Shown: positions 9,931-19,277 of the stretch, in pieces | Position numbering within the stretch: the first letter of the stretch is position 1 | Layout of the letters: every line of letters begins with the position of its first letter | Source of the DNA: Mycobacterium sp. DL99 | GTDB taxonomy: Bacteria; Actinomycetota; Actinomycetes; Mycobacteriales; Mycobacteriaceae | Direction: 5' to 3' | DNA length: 64,000 bases | Assembly (NCBI RefSeq): GCF_004762045.1 | Contig: NZ_SJOM01000007.1 | Coordinates: 611,818-675,817 of the forward strand | The notes under the pieces: generated by a model | The model's database searches: none | What the model saw: only the letters and a program-made list of their open reading frames with translations | Told to the model about the DNA's origin: nothing | Program-made: the position numbers and the translations under genes

Positions 9931-10410
9931 ATGAGTAGGACACACCGATACGAGGTCGAGGTGACGTGGACCGGCAACACCGGTTCGGGCACCAGCGGCT
10001 ACCGCGACTACGCCCGCGATCACGACTTGTCCGGTGTCGAGACGCCCGGCAAACCGGTGATCCCGGGCAGCGCCGATCCCGCCTTCCGGGGGGACCCGCA
10101 GCGCTGGAACCCCGAAGAGCTGCTCGTGGCCAGCCTGTCCCAGTGCCACATGCTCTGGTATCTCGCCCTGTGCGCCAAAGCGGGCATCATCGTCACCGCC
10201 TACAGCGATCGGCCGGCGGGCACCATGAGTGAGAACGCCGAGGGCAGCGGCGTTTTCACCGACGTCACGCTACGGCCGCAGGTGACCATCACCGACCCGG
10301 AGCGGGCCGGTGATGCCACCGAACTACATCACGAAGCCCACCGGATGTGCTTCATCGCCAACTCGGTCAACTTTCCCGTGACTGCCGATCCCATCATCAA
10401 AGTGAGCTGA
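9931..10410 (+). CDS. OsmC/Ohr-family peroxiredoxin-like protein
   Basis: 159 residues from ATG 9931 (AGAGG just upstream; an in-frame GTG at 9925 is an alternative). The two cysteines expected of the family are present in LVASLSQCHMLWYL and HRMCFIANS, where they form the reactive thiol pair that reduces organic hydroperoxides. The sequence WNPEELLVASLSQC is the family hallmark. It is convergent with the glutamate dehydrogenase gene, seven bases apart. It could be functionally linked to the OhrR-like regulator at 701-1201, but the distance makes that speculative. Confidence 0.88.
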   Translation: MSRTHRYEVEVTWTGNTGSGTSGYRDYARDHDLSGVETPGKPVIPGSADPAFRGDPQRWNPEELLVASLSQCHMLWYLALCAKAGIIVTAYSDRPAGTMSENAEGSGVFTDVTLRPQVTITDPERAGDATELHHEAHRMCFIANSVNFPVTADPIIKVS

Positions 10411-10417
10411 GCCCAGT

Positions 10418-13400
10418 TCATCGATGGAGCCGGCGCAACTGGGCCGAGGCCACCGACAACACCGCCAGATCGGGCGCGTCGGAATCGAGGAACTCGTCCA
10501 GCGTGCGCTTGGCCCGGTCCAGCCGCGGCCGGTTGTAGGCCTCGAAGTCGCGGATGCTGCTCGCGACCTGGTCCCCCTCGACCCCGTGCTTGGTGACGTC
10601 GATGGTGAGATCACGCAATGAGCGGTACAGGTCCTCCCGAAGGGCAAGCCGCGCCTGTGCATGCCAGCGGCCACCTCGGGGAAGCGACGACACCGCCAGC
10701 AACAGCCGGTCCACGCCCAGCCGGTCCGACAGTTCGAAGTAGATCCTGGCCAGTTGAGCCGAGTCCTCACCGTGGACATGGGCGACCTCGATGATGTCCA
10801 GAAGGCTGAACGCATAGAGGGATTCGCTGATCCGACGGGCGATGTCGGCCGGGACGTCGCGGGCCACCAGGTCGTCGTGCGCCGCCAAGACGGCATCGCG
10901 CTCCTGGCCCCGCAGCATCGATCCGAGTTGCCCGCGCAGCATCGCGACCTGGTTGCTGAATCGGGTGATCTCGGCGTCGACGTCGAGCGGTTGCGGCCGG
11001 TTGAGCACAATCCATCGGGCGGCCCGGTCGAGGAGGCGACGGCCTTCGATGATCATGGCATTCGTCAGTGCGGGCGAGAGATCGGCGGCATAGATATCCG
11101 ACCAGAGTGTGTCGAGGTCGAAAACCTCGGACGCCACGGCGTGAGCCCGCACGATATCGGCTGGGGCAGCGCCGGTTTCCTCGGAGAGCCGGAACGCGAA
11201 GGTCAGCCCCGAGGTGGCCAGTACGCGGTTGACGATCGAGGTGGTGATGATCTCCCGGCGCAGCGGATGCTCGGGCAGTGGCTCACCGAGTTGGCGCCGC
11301 AACGTCGGCGGGAAGTACCGGTTCAGTAGCGCGACGAAATATGGGTCGTCGAACATCTCGCCACTGAGCAGTTCGGCCTTGAGGTCGAGCTTGACGTGCG
11401 CCATCAAGGTGGCCAGTTGCGGAGCGGTGAGGCCCCGACCATCCTTGGCCAGGTCAGCGAATTGCGCTGGGCTGGGCATGTTCTCGCGGGAACGGTGCAA
11501 CCCGCGCCGCGTCTCGAGATCTGCCGTTATCCTGGCGTGCACGTCGACCATCTGGGCCGCGTTCGAGCGGGCGTCGCTGAGCAGACGATTGTGCGCCTGG
11601 TTGTTGGCCAGGACGAGCTGTGCCACTTCGTCGGTCATATCGACCAGCAGTCGGTTGCGGGCGCTGCCGTTGATCAGGCCGGACCGCGCGGCGGCGTCCA
11701 GCAGGATCTTGATGTTGACCTCGTGGTCGGAGCAGTCCACTCCGGCCGCGTTGTCGATGGCATCGGTGTTGACCAAGCCGCCGCGACGGGCGTACTCGAT
11801 GCGGGCGCGCTGGGAGAGCCCGAGGTTTCCGCCCTCGACGATCACCCGGGCCCGGACGTCCCCGGCGTCCACCCGCACCGGATCATTCACCTTGTCGGCG
11901 ATGTCGGAGTGCTGTTCGTCGCCGGCCTTGATGTAGGTGCCGATTCCGCCGTTGAACCACAGGTCCACCGGCGCGCGCAGGATATGGCTGATCAATTGGG
12001 TGGGAGACAGGCGGGTCTCATCGTCGGCGATGCCGAGTGCCGCACGCATTTCCGGTGTGGTGGCGATGGTCTTGGCGGTCCGCGGCCACACCCCGCCGCC
12101 CGGGCTGATCGCGGCGCGATCGTAGTCGTCCCACGATGATTGGGGCAGTTCGAACAGTCGTTGCCGTTCCTTGCGGGCTCGCGCGGTGTCAGGCTGCGGA
12201 TCGACGAAGATGTGCCGGTGGTCGAATGCGGCCACCAGTCGCAGACCCGGGCGCAACAGCATGCCGTTGCCGAAGACGTCACCGCTCATGTCGCCGACGC
12301 CGACGGCGGTGAACTCGTCGGCCTCGGAGTCGATGCCGAGTTCGGCGAGGTGGGTGTCGCCACTGACCCAGGCGCCACGGGCGGTGATCCCCATGGCCTT
12401 GTGGTCGTAGCCGGCTGAGCCGCCGGAGGCGAAGGCGTCGCCCATCCAGTAACCGCGGTCGAGTGCCACCGCGTTGGCGGAATCCGAGAACGAGGCGGTG
12501 CCCTTGTCCGCGGCCACCACCAGGTACGGGTCGGGTCCGTCGTGGCACACCACGCCGCCGAAACGGGGCCGCTGATCGCTGCCCGAGCCGGAGTCGGCGT
12601 TCTTGTCGACTACGTCGAGCAATGCGGCGATGAACTGTCGGTAGCTCCGCAGGCCCTGCACACGGGCTGATTCACCCGCGACGGGCCGGGCCTTGACGAC
12701 GAACACGCCCTTGGCGCCGGCCGGCACGATCATCGCGTTCTTGACCGCCTGTGCCTTTACCAGTCCCAGGACCTCGGTGCGGTAGTCGTCGTGGCGGTCC
12801 GACCAGCGCAGGCCGCCGCGGGCGACCAGCCCGAAGCGAAGATGCAGACCTTCGAATTCCGGTGAGTAGACGAAGATCTCGGATAGGGGACGCGGCTGTG
12901 GCAGCTCGTCGATGGACTGGGCGTCGAGCTTGTGGACCAGATAGGGTGCCCAGACCGTGAGGGCGTCGGGCGCGAACGCGTTGGTGCGCACGGTGGCGCC
13001 CATCAGATTGTGGTACGCGCGCAGGATCCGGTCGGCATCGATGTGCAGCACCTGGTCGATCTCGGCGGCCACGCGCTGCTCGGCCTCGGTGATACGGGCG
13101 GCGCGGTGGGGGCTGTCGGCTGGTTGCTCGGTCTGGCCGAACCGCGCCTCGAACAGCGCCAGCAGGGCGCGGGCAGCGTCCGGGTTGTCCAGGAGCACCC
13201 GCTGGATGCGGGCCTGACCGTATGGCAACGGCAGCTGCCTCAGGTAGCGGCTGTAGCTGCGCAGGACACTGACCTGACGCCAGTTCAATGAGGCTCGCAG
13301 GATCAGCGCGTTGAATCCGTCCGATTCGACCCGGCCGGCCCACATCGCCTGGAAGGTCTCGCGGATGCGCTCGGTGATGCCGTCCTGTGGCTTGGCCAGC

Positions 13401-13735
13401 GCGTCGACCGCATCCGGACCGGGGTGCAACACCAGCTGATACACGTGGCACACCCGGCCGTCCGCGCGGGTCCAGGTGCCGGCCTGTTCCTCGAGAACCT
13501 CCAGGTCCATGCTCTGCAGCGCGGGCAGCATCCGCCGCAGCGGAACCGGCTCGAGGGCGGCGAGAGCGAAGTTCAGCCGCCCGTCATCGGTGCCGGCCCA
13601 GTCGAGGTTCACCGTGACCGCATCGCCCATCAGATCGTTGAGCGCCGTGACCTCCAGTAGCCGGTCGGGTACCACAACCCCGGCCTGCTGATCTTGCATG
13701 TCGGGCGCAATGTGATTGGCGCGCAACGAGTCCAC
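10418..13735 (-). CDS. NAD-specific glutamate dehydrogenase, short (~115-120 kDa) form
   Basis: 1105 residues. The catalytic dehydrogenase core is plain: GLVARGGLRWSDRHDDYRTEVLGLVKAQAVKNAMIVPAGAKGVFV in the substrate domain at about 305-350, then GDMSGDVFGNGML, WFNGGIGTYIKA and VIVEGGNLGLSQRARIEYA in the NAD-binding and linker parts. A long helical C-terminal domain follows. Bacterial large NAD-GDHs are usually about 1600 residues; this lacks roughly 500 residues of N-terminal regulatory region. It fits the shorter large-GDH class described in M. smegmatis beside the 180-kDa enzyme. It deaminates glutamate to 2-oxoglutarate. The start is GTG with GGAG about nine bases upstream. Confidence 0.9.
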   Translation of the reverse strand: MDSLRANHIAPDMQDQQAGVVVPDRLLEVTALNDLMGDAVTVNLDWAGTDDGRLNFALAALEPVPLRRMLPALQSMDLEVLEEQAGTWTRADGRVCHVYQLVLHPGPDAVDALAKPQDGITERIRETFQAMWAGRVESDGFNALILRASLNWRQVSVLRSYSRYLRQLPLPYGQARIQRVLLDNPDAARALLALFEARFGQTEQPADSPHRAARITEAEQRVAAEIDQVLHIDADRILRAYHNLMGATVRTNAFAPDALTVWAPYLVHKLDAQSIDELPQPRPLSEIFVYSPEFEGLHLRFGLVARGGLRWSDRHDDYRTEVLGLVKAQAVKNAMIVPAGAKGVFVVKARPVAGESARVQGLRSYRQFIAALLDVVDKNADSGSGSDQRPRFGGVVCHDGPDPYLVVAADKGTASFSDSANAVALDRGYWMGDAFASGGSAGYDHKAMGITARGAWVSGDTHLAELGIDSEADEFTAVGVGDMSGDVFGNGMLLRPGLRLVAAFDHRHIFVDPQPDTARARKERQRLFELPQSSWDDYDRAAISPGGGVWPRTAKTIATTPEMRAALGIADDETRLSPTQLISHILRAPVDLWFNGGIGTYIKAGDEQHSDIADKVNDPVRVDAGDVRARVIVEGGNLGLSQRARIEYARRGGLVNTDAIDNAAGVDCSDHEVNIKILLDAAARSGLINGSARNRLLVDMTDEVAQLVLANNQAHNRLLSDARSNAAQMVDVHARITADLETRRGLHRSRENMPSPAQFADLAKDGRGLTAPQLATLMAHVKLDLKAELLSGEMFDDPYFVALLNRYFPPTLRRQLGEPLPEHPLRREIITTSIVNRVLATSGLTFAFRLSEETGAAPADIVRAHAVASEVFDLDTLWSDIYAADLSPALTNAMIIEGRRLLDRAARWIVLNRPQPLDVDAEITRFSNQVAMLRGQLGSMLRGQERDAVLAAHDDLVARDVPADIARRISESLYAFSLLDIIEVAHVHGEDSAQLARIYFELSDRLGVDRLLLAVSSLPRGGRWHAQARLALREDLYRSLRDLTIDVTKHGVEGDQVASSIRDFEAYNRPRLDRAKRTLDEFLDSDAPDLAVLSVASAQLRRLHR

Positions 13736-13994
13736 GGTTGGCTCTCCTCAATCGTCGTTGATCGATGCCGTCGGTTGCGTTCTCGACGGATGGGCCAATC
13801 CTGTGGTGTCTCGGAGTGCAGAGGAGGCTGCAAAGTGTCAGCGATATCGGGGGCGTGCTTACATTGTGTAGGCCGGGTTCAATGCCGGCTTCTGGTTTAG
13901 TATTACAAAACGACTCGGGCTGGCCAGCGGTAATCTGCCGGATGCCCGACGGCTACCTCGTAGAGGTCGGCTGCCGGGCATCGGCCCGGGCGCG

Positions 13995-15065
13995 TCAGCC
14001 CTGACTCGCCGGCACCACTCCGCGCGGAAGGATCAACGGGAGATCGTTGTAGGTGACGATGCCGGGTGCGGCGTTGACCACGGCGGGAATCGCGTTGATC
14101 GGGGGAGTGGCGGTCATGATGTGCCCCAGCACCATGAACTCCTCCAGCGTGGTCGCCTCGAAGTCCGGCGGCGGTAGGAAGCCGACCTTCATCGTCACAG
14201 TCGGGCGACCGGCCACCTCGATCACCCAGCCGTCCTGATCGATCTGCCAATCCGGTTGCAGCGTCTGTCCTTTGCGCCACCGCAGGGTCAGCTCGACGCG
14301 CGTGGTGTCGCCGACGATCCCCTTCCAGCTGACGAAGACGCCCGCCACACCCCCTGCCGGAATCGTCCACGAGCCGAGGTCGAGATCCTCTGTGGTCTGG
14401 GCATATTCGGCATCGCAGCGGACCTCGTCGAATTCGATACCGAGTGCATCACCGATCATCCGGACCGCCTCGCCGAAGACTCCGGTGCCGTGAGCGGTCA
14501 AGGCCTGTAGATCGGGATGATCGATGGGCAGGCCGAACCCGACCGGCTTCTCGGTTTCCGGCGAATCGTAGAACGTGGTGTCGGCGGCCTCGTGGACGGT
14601 GATCTTGTCCACGCGGTCGCAGATGCCGGCAGCCACGATCGCCAGCTGGTTGACGTAGCCCGGGCTGATGCCCGATCCGAACATGGTCGCGCCGCCCTTG
14701 CGGCAGGCCTCGACGATCCGGTCCCGGCCCTGGCCCTGATTGTGTCCGGTGATGAATGAGGCGGTCGCAACGACATTGACCCCGGCGGAAAGGATTTCGA
14801 CGAGTTCGTCGACGTCGATCCACATCGGGTTGTAGACCACGACATCCGGTTTCAGGGCGAGTAGCGCCTGCACGTCATTCGTGGCGGCCACCCCGAGGGG
14901 CTCGATGCCGACGAGCTCTCCGACGTCCTTGCCGGCCTTGTCCGCCGACCATGCGTAGCAGCCGACCAGTTCCAGGGTCGGGTTGCGGGCGATGGCCGCC
15001 ACCGAACTCTTGCCGACGTTTCCCGTCGTCCACTGGACAACCCGGTATGGAGAAGTTTGTGACAT
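13995..15065 (-). CDS. Dihydrodipicolinate reductase-like NAD(P)-binding protein
   Basis: 356 residues from an ATG with GGAAGG upstream. The N-terminus YRVVQWTTGNVGKSSVAAIARNPTLELVGCYAWSADKAGKDVG is a Rossmann fold shared with dihydrodipicolinate reductase and diaminopimelate dehydrogenase. Mycobacteria carry many such paralogues of unknown substrate, not the true DapB. The motif GSGISPGYVNQ and the acidic C-terminal half are typical of these. A TetR gene is divergent 101 bases away and probably regulates it. The substrate cannot be inferred. Confidence 0.8.
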   Translation of the reverse strand: MSQTSPYRVVQWTTGNVGKSSVAAIARNPTLELVGCYAWSADKAGKDVGELVGIEPLGVAATNDVQALLALKPDVVVYNPMWIDVDELVEILSAGVNVVATASFITGHNQGQGRDRIVEACRKGGATMFGSGISPGYVNQLAIVAAGICDRVDKITVHEAADTTFYDSPETEKPVGFGLPIDHPDLQALTAHGTGVFGEAVRMIGDALGIEFDEVRCDAEYAQTTEDLDLGSWTIPAGGVAGVFVSWKGIVGDTTRVELTLRWRKGQTLQPDWQIDQDGWVIEVAGRPTVTMKVGFLPPPDFEATTLEEFMVLGHIMTATPPINAIPAVVNAAPGIVTYNDLPLILPRGVVPASQG

Positions 15066-15166
15066 CGCAGCGGCTTCCTTCCTCGGTTTCGGGCAGTTTT
15101 CCACTACCGTGAGAAAAAAGGAAGAGTGGTCCGAACACGGGCGGCGAAACAACTAGAATTCGGGGT

Positions 15167-15835
15167 GTGACCACCGGAAACGCGCCGCGCCGGGGGCGGG
15201 GCCGTCCACCCCGTATCGATCAGCAGCAGATCGTGGCCGCGGCGCGCGCCATTACGCCGGGCGCGTTGACGATGCAGGCGGTGGCCGATGCGCTCGGGGT
15301 GGACCGCACCACGCTGCACTACTACGTCGGTGACCGTGACGGCCTGCTCGAGTTGGTGGTGGCCGATCTGTTCGAGACCGAGTTGCGCTCGATCAGGTTG
15401 CCCGAGGGCGCGAGCTGGCAGGAGGTCCTGCGGGCCTACGGCAATGCCATCCGCCAGGGCGTGCTCAAACTCGGTGTGACGGCGACGAGTTTCCGGCTGC
15501 GGGGGCCGAGTGGGGCGGCCAGTCTCGCGCTGGCCGAGCAGGTGCTGCGGGCCCTGGCCGACGGTGGATTCGGTACCGACGACGCCGGGCGCGTGCTCAC
15601 TCTGGTGTCCGGGCTCGCGATGTCAGCCGCGCACGACGTGCTGGGCTCGGCGGAGTCGCGGCTGCACCACCAGACGCCCGAGGTGGTTCGCGCCCTGAAA
15701 GATCTGCCGTCCAGTGACTTCCCGCTGCTCAGTGGTGTGGTGGCCGATCGTGGCGTCGACGCGACTGCCGCCGGGGACTTCGACTTCAACCTCGACATCG
15801 TGATCGCCGGGCTCGAGCAGTTCCTGGCCAGATAG
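15167..15835 (+). CDS. TetR-family transcriptional regulator
   Basis: 222 residues from GTG. The DNA-binding part (GRGRPPRIDQQQIVAAARAI, then LTMQAVADALGVDRTTLHYYVGDRDGLLELV) is a TetR helix-turn-helix whose HYYVGDRDGL wing resembles the TetR_C-type subfamily. It is divergent from the dihydrodipicolinate reductase-like gene across a 101-base gap and likely controls it. It also lies 111 bases upstream of mmpS on the same strand, so control of the exporter cannot be excluded. Confidence 0.85.
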   Translation: MTTGNAPRRGRGRPPRIDQQQIVAAARAITPGALTMQAVADALGVDRTTLHYYVGDRDGLLELVVADLFETELRSIRLPEGASWQEVLRAYGNAIRQGVLKLGVTATSFRLRGPSGAASLALAEQVLRALADGGFGTDDAGRVLTLVSGLAMSAAHDVLGSAESRLHHQTPEVVRALKDLPSSDFPLLSGVVADRGVDATAAGDFDFNLDIVIAGLEQFLAR

Positions 15836-15862
15836 GCACCGGTCGTCCACGGGGCTTGGCTC

Positions 15863-15905
15863 GAGTACAGTACTCAGCATCTTCTTAGGCGGAACTTGAG
15901 TTCCG
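15863..15905. promoter_or_regulatory. Two inverted repeats upstream of the first mmpS
   Basis: GAGTAC-A-GTACTC (15863-15875) and CGGAAC-TTGA-GTTCCG (15890-15905) are both perfect, 14 bases apart, in the 111-base leader before mmpS. The first has the shape of TetR-type operators. The TetR gene at the end of the same operon (19278-19904) is the likeliest binder, giving feedback control of the exporter. Binding is inferred. Confidence 0.5.
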
Positions 15906-15946
15906 TCTAGGTGAACTGGCAGATGACACGTCGGGGAGGCGCAACG

Positions 15947-16375
15947 GTGTACCGATTGCTCAAGAAAGCGTGGATACCGCTGGTGCTGGTGGTCGTCGTC
16001 GCTCTGGGCGCGTACGCGATCCTTCGAATTCGTGAGTCCAACCATCACGATCCGAGGGCGGCAGACGGCTCCGGTATCACCGCGAACTTCAATCCGAAGC
16101 ACATCACCTACGAGGTCACCGGTTCCGGCGGAACCGCGAATCTCAACTACCTCGATGAGAACGGCCAACCCCACCTCATCGAAAACACCCCGTTGCCGTG
16201 GTCGTTCACGATTGTGACGACGCTGCCGTCGATGTCGGCCAACATCATGGCCCAGGGAGACCGTGACGTCAGCGATCTTCGGTGCCGGGTGACGGTCGAC
16301 GGCGAGGTCCGCGACGACCGGGCGAGCAACGACACCGTCAAACCGTTCATCTACTGCTTGGTGAAATCCGTATGA
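15947..16375 (+). CDS. MmpS-family membrane accessory protein
   Basis: 142 residues from a GTG with GGGGAGG seven bases upstream; earlier in-frame starts exist but fit less well. One N-terminal membrane segment (WIPLVLVVVVALGAYAILRI, about residues 8-30) is followed by a periplasmic beta-sandwich domain. The FNPKHITYEVTG, LPWSFTIVTTLPSMSANIMAQGD and CRVTVDGEVRD motifs match MmpS4/MmpS5 as remembered, and Cys near residues 117 and 138 (CRVTV, YCLVKS) can form the conserved disulfide. It works with the MmpL encoded next, whose ATG overlaps this stop codon by four bases. Confidence 0.93.
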   Translation: MYRLLKKAWIPLVLVVVVALGAYAILRIRESNHHDPRAADGSGITANFNPKHITYEVTGSGGTANLNYLDENGQPHLIENTPLPWSFTIVTTLPSMSANIMAQGDRDVSDLRCRVTVDGEVRDDRASNDTVKPFIYCLVKSV

Positions 16376-19263
16376 GCAACTCGCACTCGAAGCCCCATCG
16401 GCCGTTCATCGGCCACATGGTCCGGATCTTCTCGCTGCCCATCGTCGTGTTCTGGGTGCTTGTGGTGGTCGCACTGGGCACACTCGTCCCGTCGCTCGAC
16501 AAAGTCGCGGAAGCCCGGCAGGTGCCGCTCAGCCCGACGAATTCAGCGTCCTATCAAGGGATGCTGAACATCGGCAAGGTGTTTCAGCAATACGACTCCG
16601 ACTCTTCGGCGATGGTCGTGTTGGAGGGCGACGACAAACTCGGCGATGAAGCCCACAAGTTCTATGACGAGATCGTCGCCAAGCTCGAGGCTGATCGCGA
16701 GCATGTGCAGAACGTCCAGGATTTCTGGAGCGACCCGCTGACGGCGGCGGGCTCACAGAGCGTCGACGGCAAGTCGGCCTATGTGCAGATCTTCCTGAAC
16801 GGTTCCCAGGGCACCAGCGCCAGCCACGAGTCGGTGGCCGCGGTGCGCGACATCGTCGCCTCGGTACCCGCACCGCCGGGCATCAAAGCCCACGTCGCGG
16901 GCAACACCGTGCTCAACGCCGACACCCAGGTCGCCGGGCATCAAAGTATGGCGACCATGGAGTTGGTGTCGGTCGCCGTCATCATCGTGATGCTGCTGTT
17001 CATCTATCGATCCATCGTGACGATGCTCGTCTCGATGGTCATCATCGGCCTGGAACTCTTTGCCGCACAGGGCGTTACCGCGGCTGCGGGATATGTGAAC
17101 ATCATCGGCCTGACCCCGTATGCGGTGAGTATGGTGACCATGTTGTCCCTGGCTGCGGGAACGGATTACGTGATCTTCCTCCTCGGTCGATATCACGAGG
17201 AGCGATCGAAAGGCCTCGGGAAAGAAGACGCGTTCTACGTCGCGTATCACGGTGTCTCGCACGTCATCCTGGGTTCGGGGTTGACCATCGCGGGTGCGTG
17301 CATGTGCCTCACCATGACCACGCTGCCGTACTTCCAGACGATGGGTCTGCCTTGCGCCATCGCGATCCTGGTGATCATCGCGGCCGCCCTGACGCTGGCC
17401 CCGGCAGTCTTGACCATCGCTTCGAAGTTCGGTCTGCTCGATCCCAAGCGGGAGCTGTCCACCAAGGGTTGGCGCAAAGTCGGTACGTCCGTGGTGCGTT
17501 GGCCCATCCCGATCATCTTTGTCACCAGCCTGATCGCCATCATCGGCTTCGTCAGCCTGCTGACCTACGTGCCGCAGTACAACGACCAGAAGTTCACCCC
17601 GGCCGACATGCCGGCCAACCTCGCTATGGGGGTGGCCGATCGGCACTTCTCGCAGGCCCGGATGAACCCCGAACTGCTGATGCTCGAGGCCGACCATGAC
17701 CTGCGCAACCCGGCCGACATGCTGGTGATCGACCGGGTCGCCAAGGGCGTTGTCCACATGCGCGGTATCGAGCGGGTGCAGACCATCACCCGTCCGCTGG
17801 GCTCACCCATCGAGCACAGCTCCATCCCGTTCCTGCTCGGTGCTCAGAACGCCGGAACTCTGCAGGGCGCGAAGTTCAACAACGACAACTCGGCGCAGAT
17901 GCTCGAGCAGGCCGACGAGATGGGCCGGACCGTCGCCAGCATGGAACGCATGTACGCGATCACATCCGAGCTTGTGGCGACCACGCACAGCATGGTCGGC
18001 AAGACCCACGACATGTTGGCAGCGACCCAAGAGATGCGCGACAACCTCGCCAATTTTGACGATTTCTTCCGGCCACTCCGTAATTACCTGTACTGGGAGC
18101 CGCACTGCTTCGACATCCCGATCTGCCAGTCGATGAGGTCGATCTTCGACACCTTGGACGGCATCGACAAGCTCACTGACGAAATGCAGGGTCTGACCGC
18201 CGATATGGACCGCATGGATCAGCTGATGCCGCAGATGTTGCCGGTGCTGAGGACCACCATCGACTCGATGTCGCGGATGCGCGACTTCATGATCGCGACC
18301 CACAGCGTGATGGCTGGTACCCAGGCTCAGCAACAAGAACTGGCCAAGGGTGCCACGGAGATCGGCCTGTACTTCGATCAGGCCAAGAACGACGACTTCT
18401 TCTACCTGCCACCGGATGTGTTCCAGAACCCCGACTTCGAGCGGGGGTTGAAGATGTTCGTATCGCCGGACGGCAAAGCGGTCCGCTACATCATCACCCA
18501 TCAGGGTGACCCGGCTTCGGTCGAGGGCATCGCCCACGTCCGCGACCTTAAAGACGTTGTCGCCGACGCGGTCAAGGGCACTCCGCTGGCCAATGCGAAG
18601 GTGTCGCTGGCCGGCACCGCGTCGATGTACGCCGATATGCAGGACGGCGTCAAAACCGACCTGATGATCGCGATCATCGCGTCGATGATCCTGATCTTCG
18701 CCATCATGCTGATCATCACCCGAAGTGTGGTGGCCGCCTTGGTGATCGTCGGCACCGTGGCCGCGTCTCTGGGCACCGCATGCGGCTTGTCTGTGCTGCT
18801 GTGGCAGGACATCCTCGGGCTGGGCGTGCAGTGGATCGTGATCCCGTTGTCTATGGTGATCCTGCTGGCGGTGGGTTCGGACTACAACCTGCTTGTGGTC
18901 TCCCGTCTCCGGGAGGAGATACATGCCGGGCTCAACACGGGCATCATCCGTGCGGTGGGGGCCACCGGACGGGTCGTCACCGCGGCGGGGCTGGTGTTCG
19001 CCTTCACCATGGCGTCGATGATCGTCAGCGATCTGCGAGTGATCGGCCAGCTGGGTACGACGATCGGTATCGGCCTGGTCGTCGATACGCTGATCGTGCG
19101 CTCGTTCATGACCCCCTCGATCGCCGCGGCGCTGGGGCGTTGGTTCTGGTGGCCGCTCAACACCTTTGAGATCACCAGGCAGGGCCGCAGCGCCGCCGAA
19201 CCGACACCGGCGGGCGACCCCGACGACGACAAGACCGCTGCGATCCCGGTAACCACAGTGTGA
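16372..19263 (+). CDS. MmpL-family RND exporter (MmpL4/MmpL5 type)
   Basis: 963 residues, the usual length for MmpL4/5. Two RND halves each begin with a membrane helix and a periplasmic domain. The proton-relay Asp-Tyr pairs are present as GTDY (Asp265-Tyr266) and GSDY (Asp837-Tyr838). Residues about 505-660 form a long helical hairpin, the coiled-coil domain specific to MmpL4/5, flanking the cysteine pair in YWEPHCFDIPICQ. Homologues export siderophores, glycopeptidolipids or drugs; the cargo here is unknown. It is translationally coupled to mmpS by an ATGA overlap, and a TetR gene follows 14 bases after the stop. Confidence 0.93.
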   Translation: MSNSHSKPHRPFIGHMVRIFSLPIVVFWVLVVVALGTLVPSLDKVAEARQVPLSPTNSASYQGMLNIGKVFQQYDSDSSAMVVLEGDDKLGDEAHKFYDEIVAKLEADREHVQNVQDFWSDPLTAAGSQSVDGKSAYVQIFLNGSQGTSASHESVAAVRDIVASVPAPPGIKAHVAGNTVLNADTQVAGHQSMATMELVSVAVIIVMLLFIYRSIVTMLVSMVIIGLELFAAQGVTAAAGYVNIIGLTPYAVSMVTMLSLAAGTDYVIFLLGRYHEERSKGLGKEDAFYVAYHGVSHVILGSGLTIAGACMCLTMTTLPYFQTMGLPCAIAILVIIAAALTLAPAVLTIASKFGLLDPKRELSTKGWRKVGTSVVRWPIPIIFVTSLIAIIGFVSLLTYVPQYNDQKFTPADMPANLAMGVADRHFSQARMNPELLMLEADHDLRNPADMLVIDRVAKGVVHMRGIERVQTITRPLGSPIEHSSIPFLLGAQNAGTLQGAKFNNDNSAQMLEQADEMGRTVASMERMYAITSELVATTHSMVGKTHDMLAATQEMRDNLANFDDFFRPLRNYLYWEPHCFDIPICQSMRSIFDTLDGIDKLTDEMQGLTADMDRMDQLMPQMLPVLRTTIDSMSRMRDFMIATHSVMAGTQAQQQELAKGATEIGLYFDQAKNDDFFYLPPDVFQNPDFERGLKMFVSPDGKAVRYIITHQGDPASVEGIAHVRDLKDVVADAVKGTPLANAKVSLAGTASMYADMQDGVKTDLMIAIIASMILIFAIMLIITRSVVAALVIVGTVAASLGTACGLSVLLWQDILGLGVQWIVIPLSMVILLAVGSDYNLLVVSRLREEIHAGLNTGIIRAVGATGRVVTAAGLVFAFTMASMIVSDLRVIGQLGTTIGIGLVVDTLIVRSFMTPSIAAALGRWFWWPLNTFEITRQGRSAAEPTPAGDPDDDKTAAIPVTTV

Positions 19264-19277
19264 GGGAAGTGAGTGTC

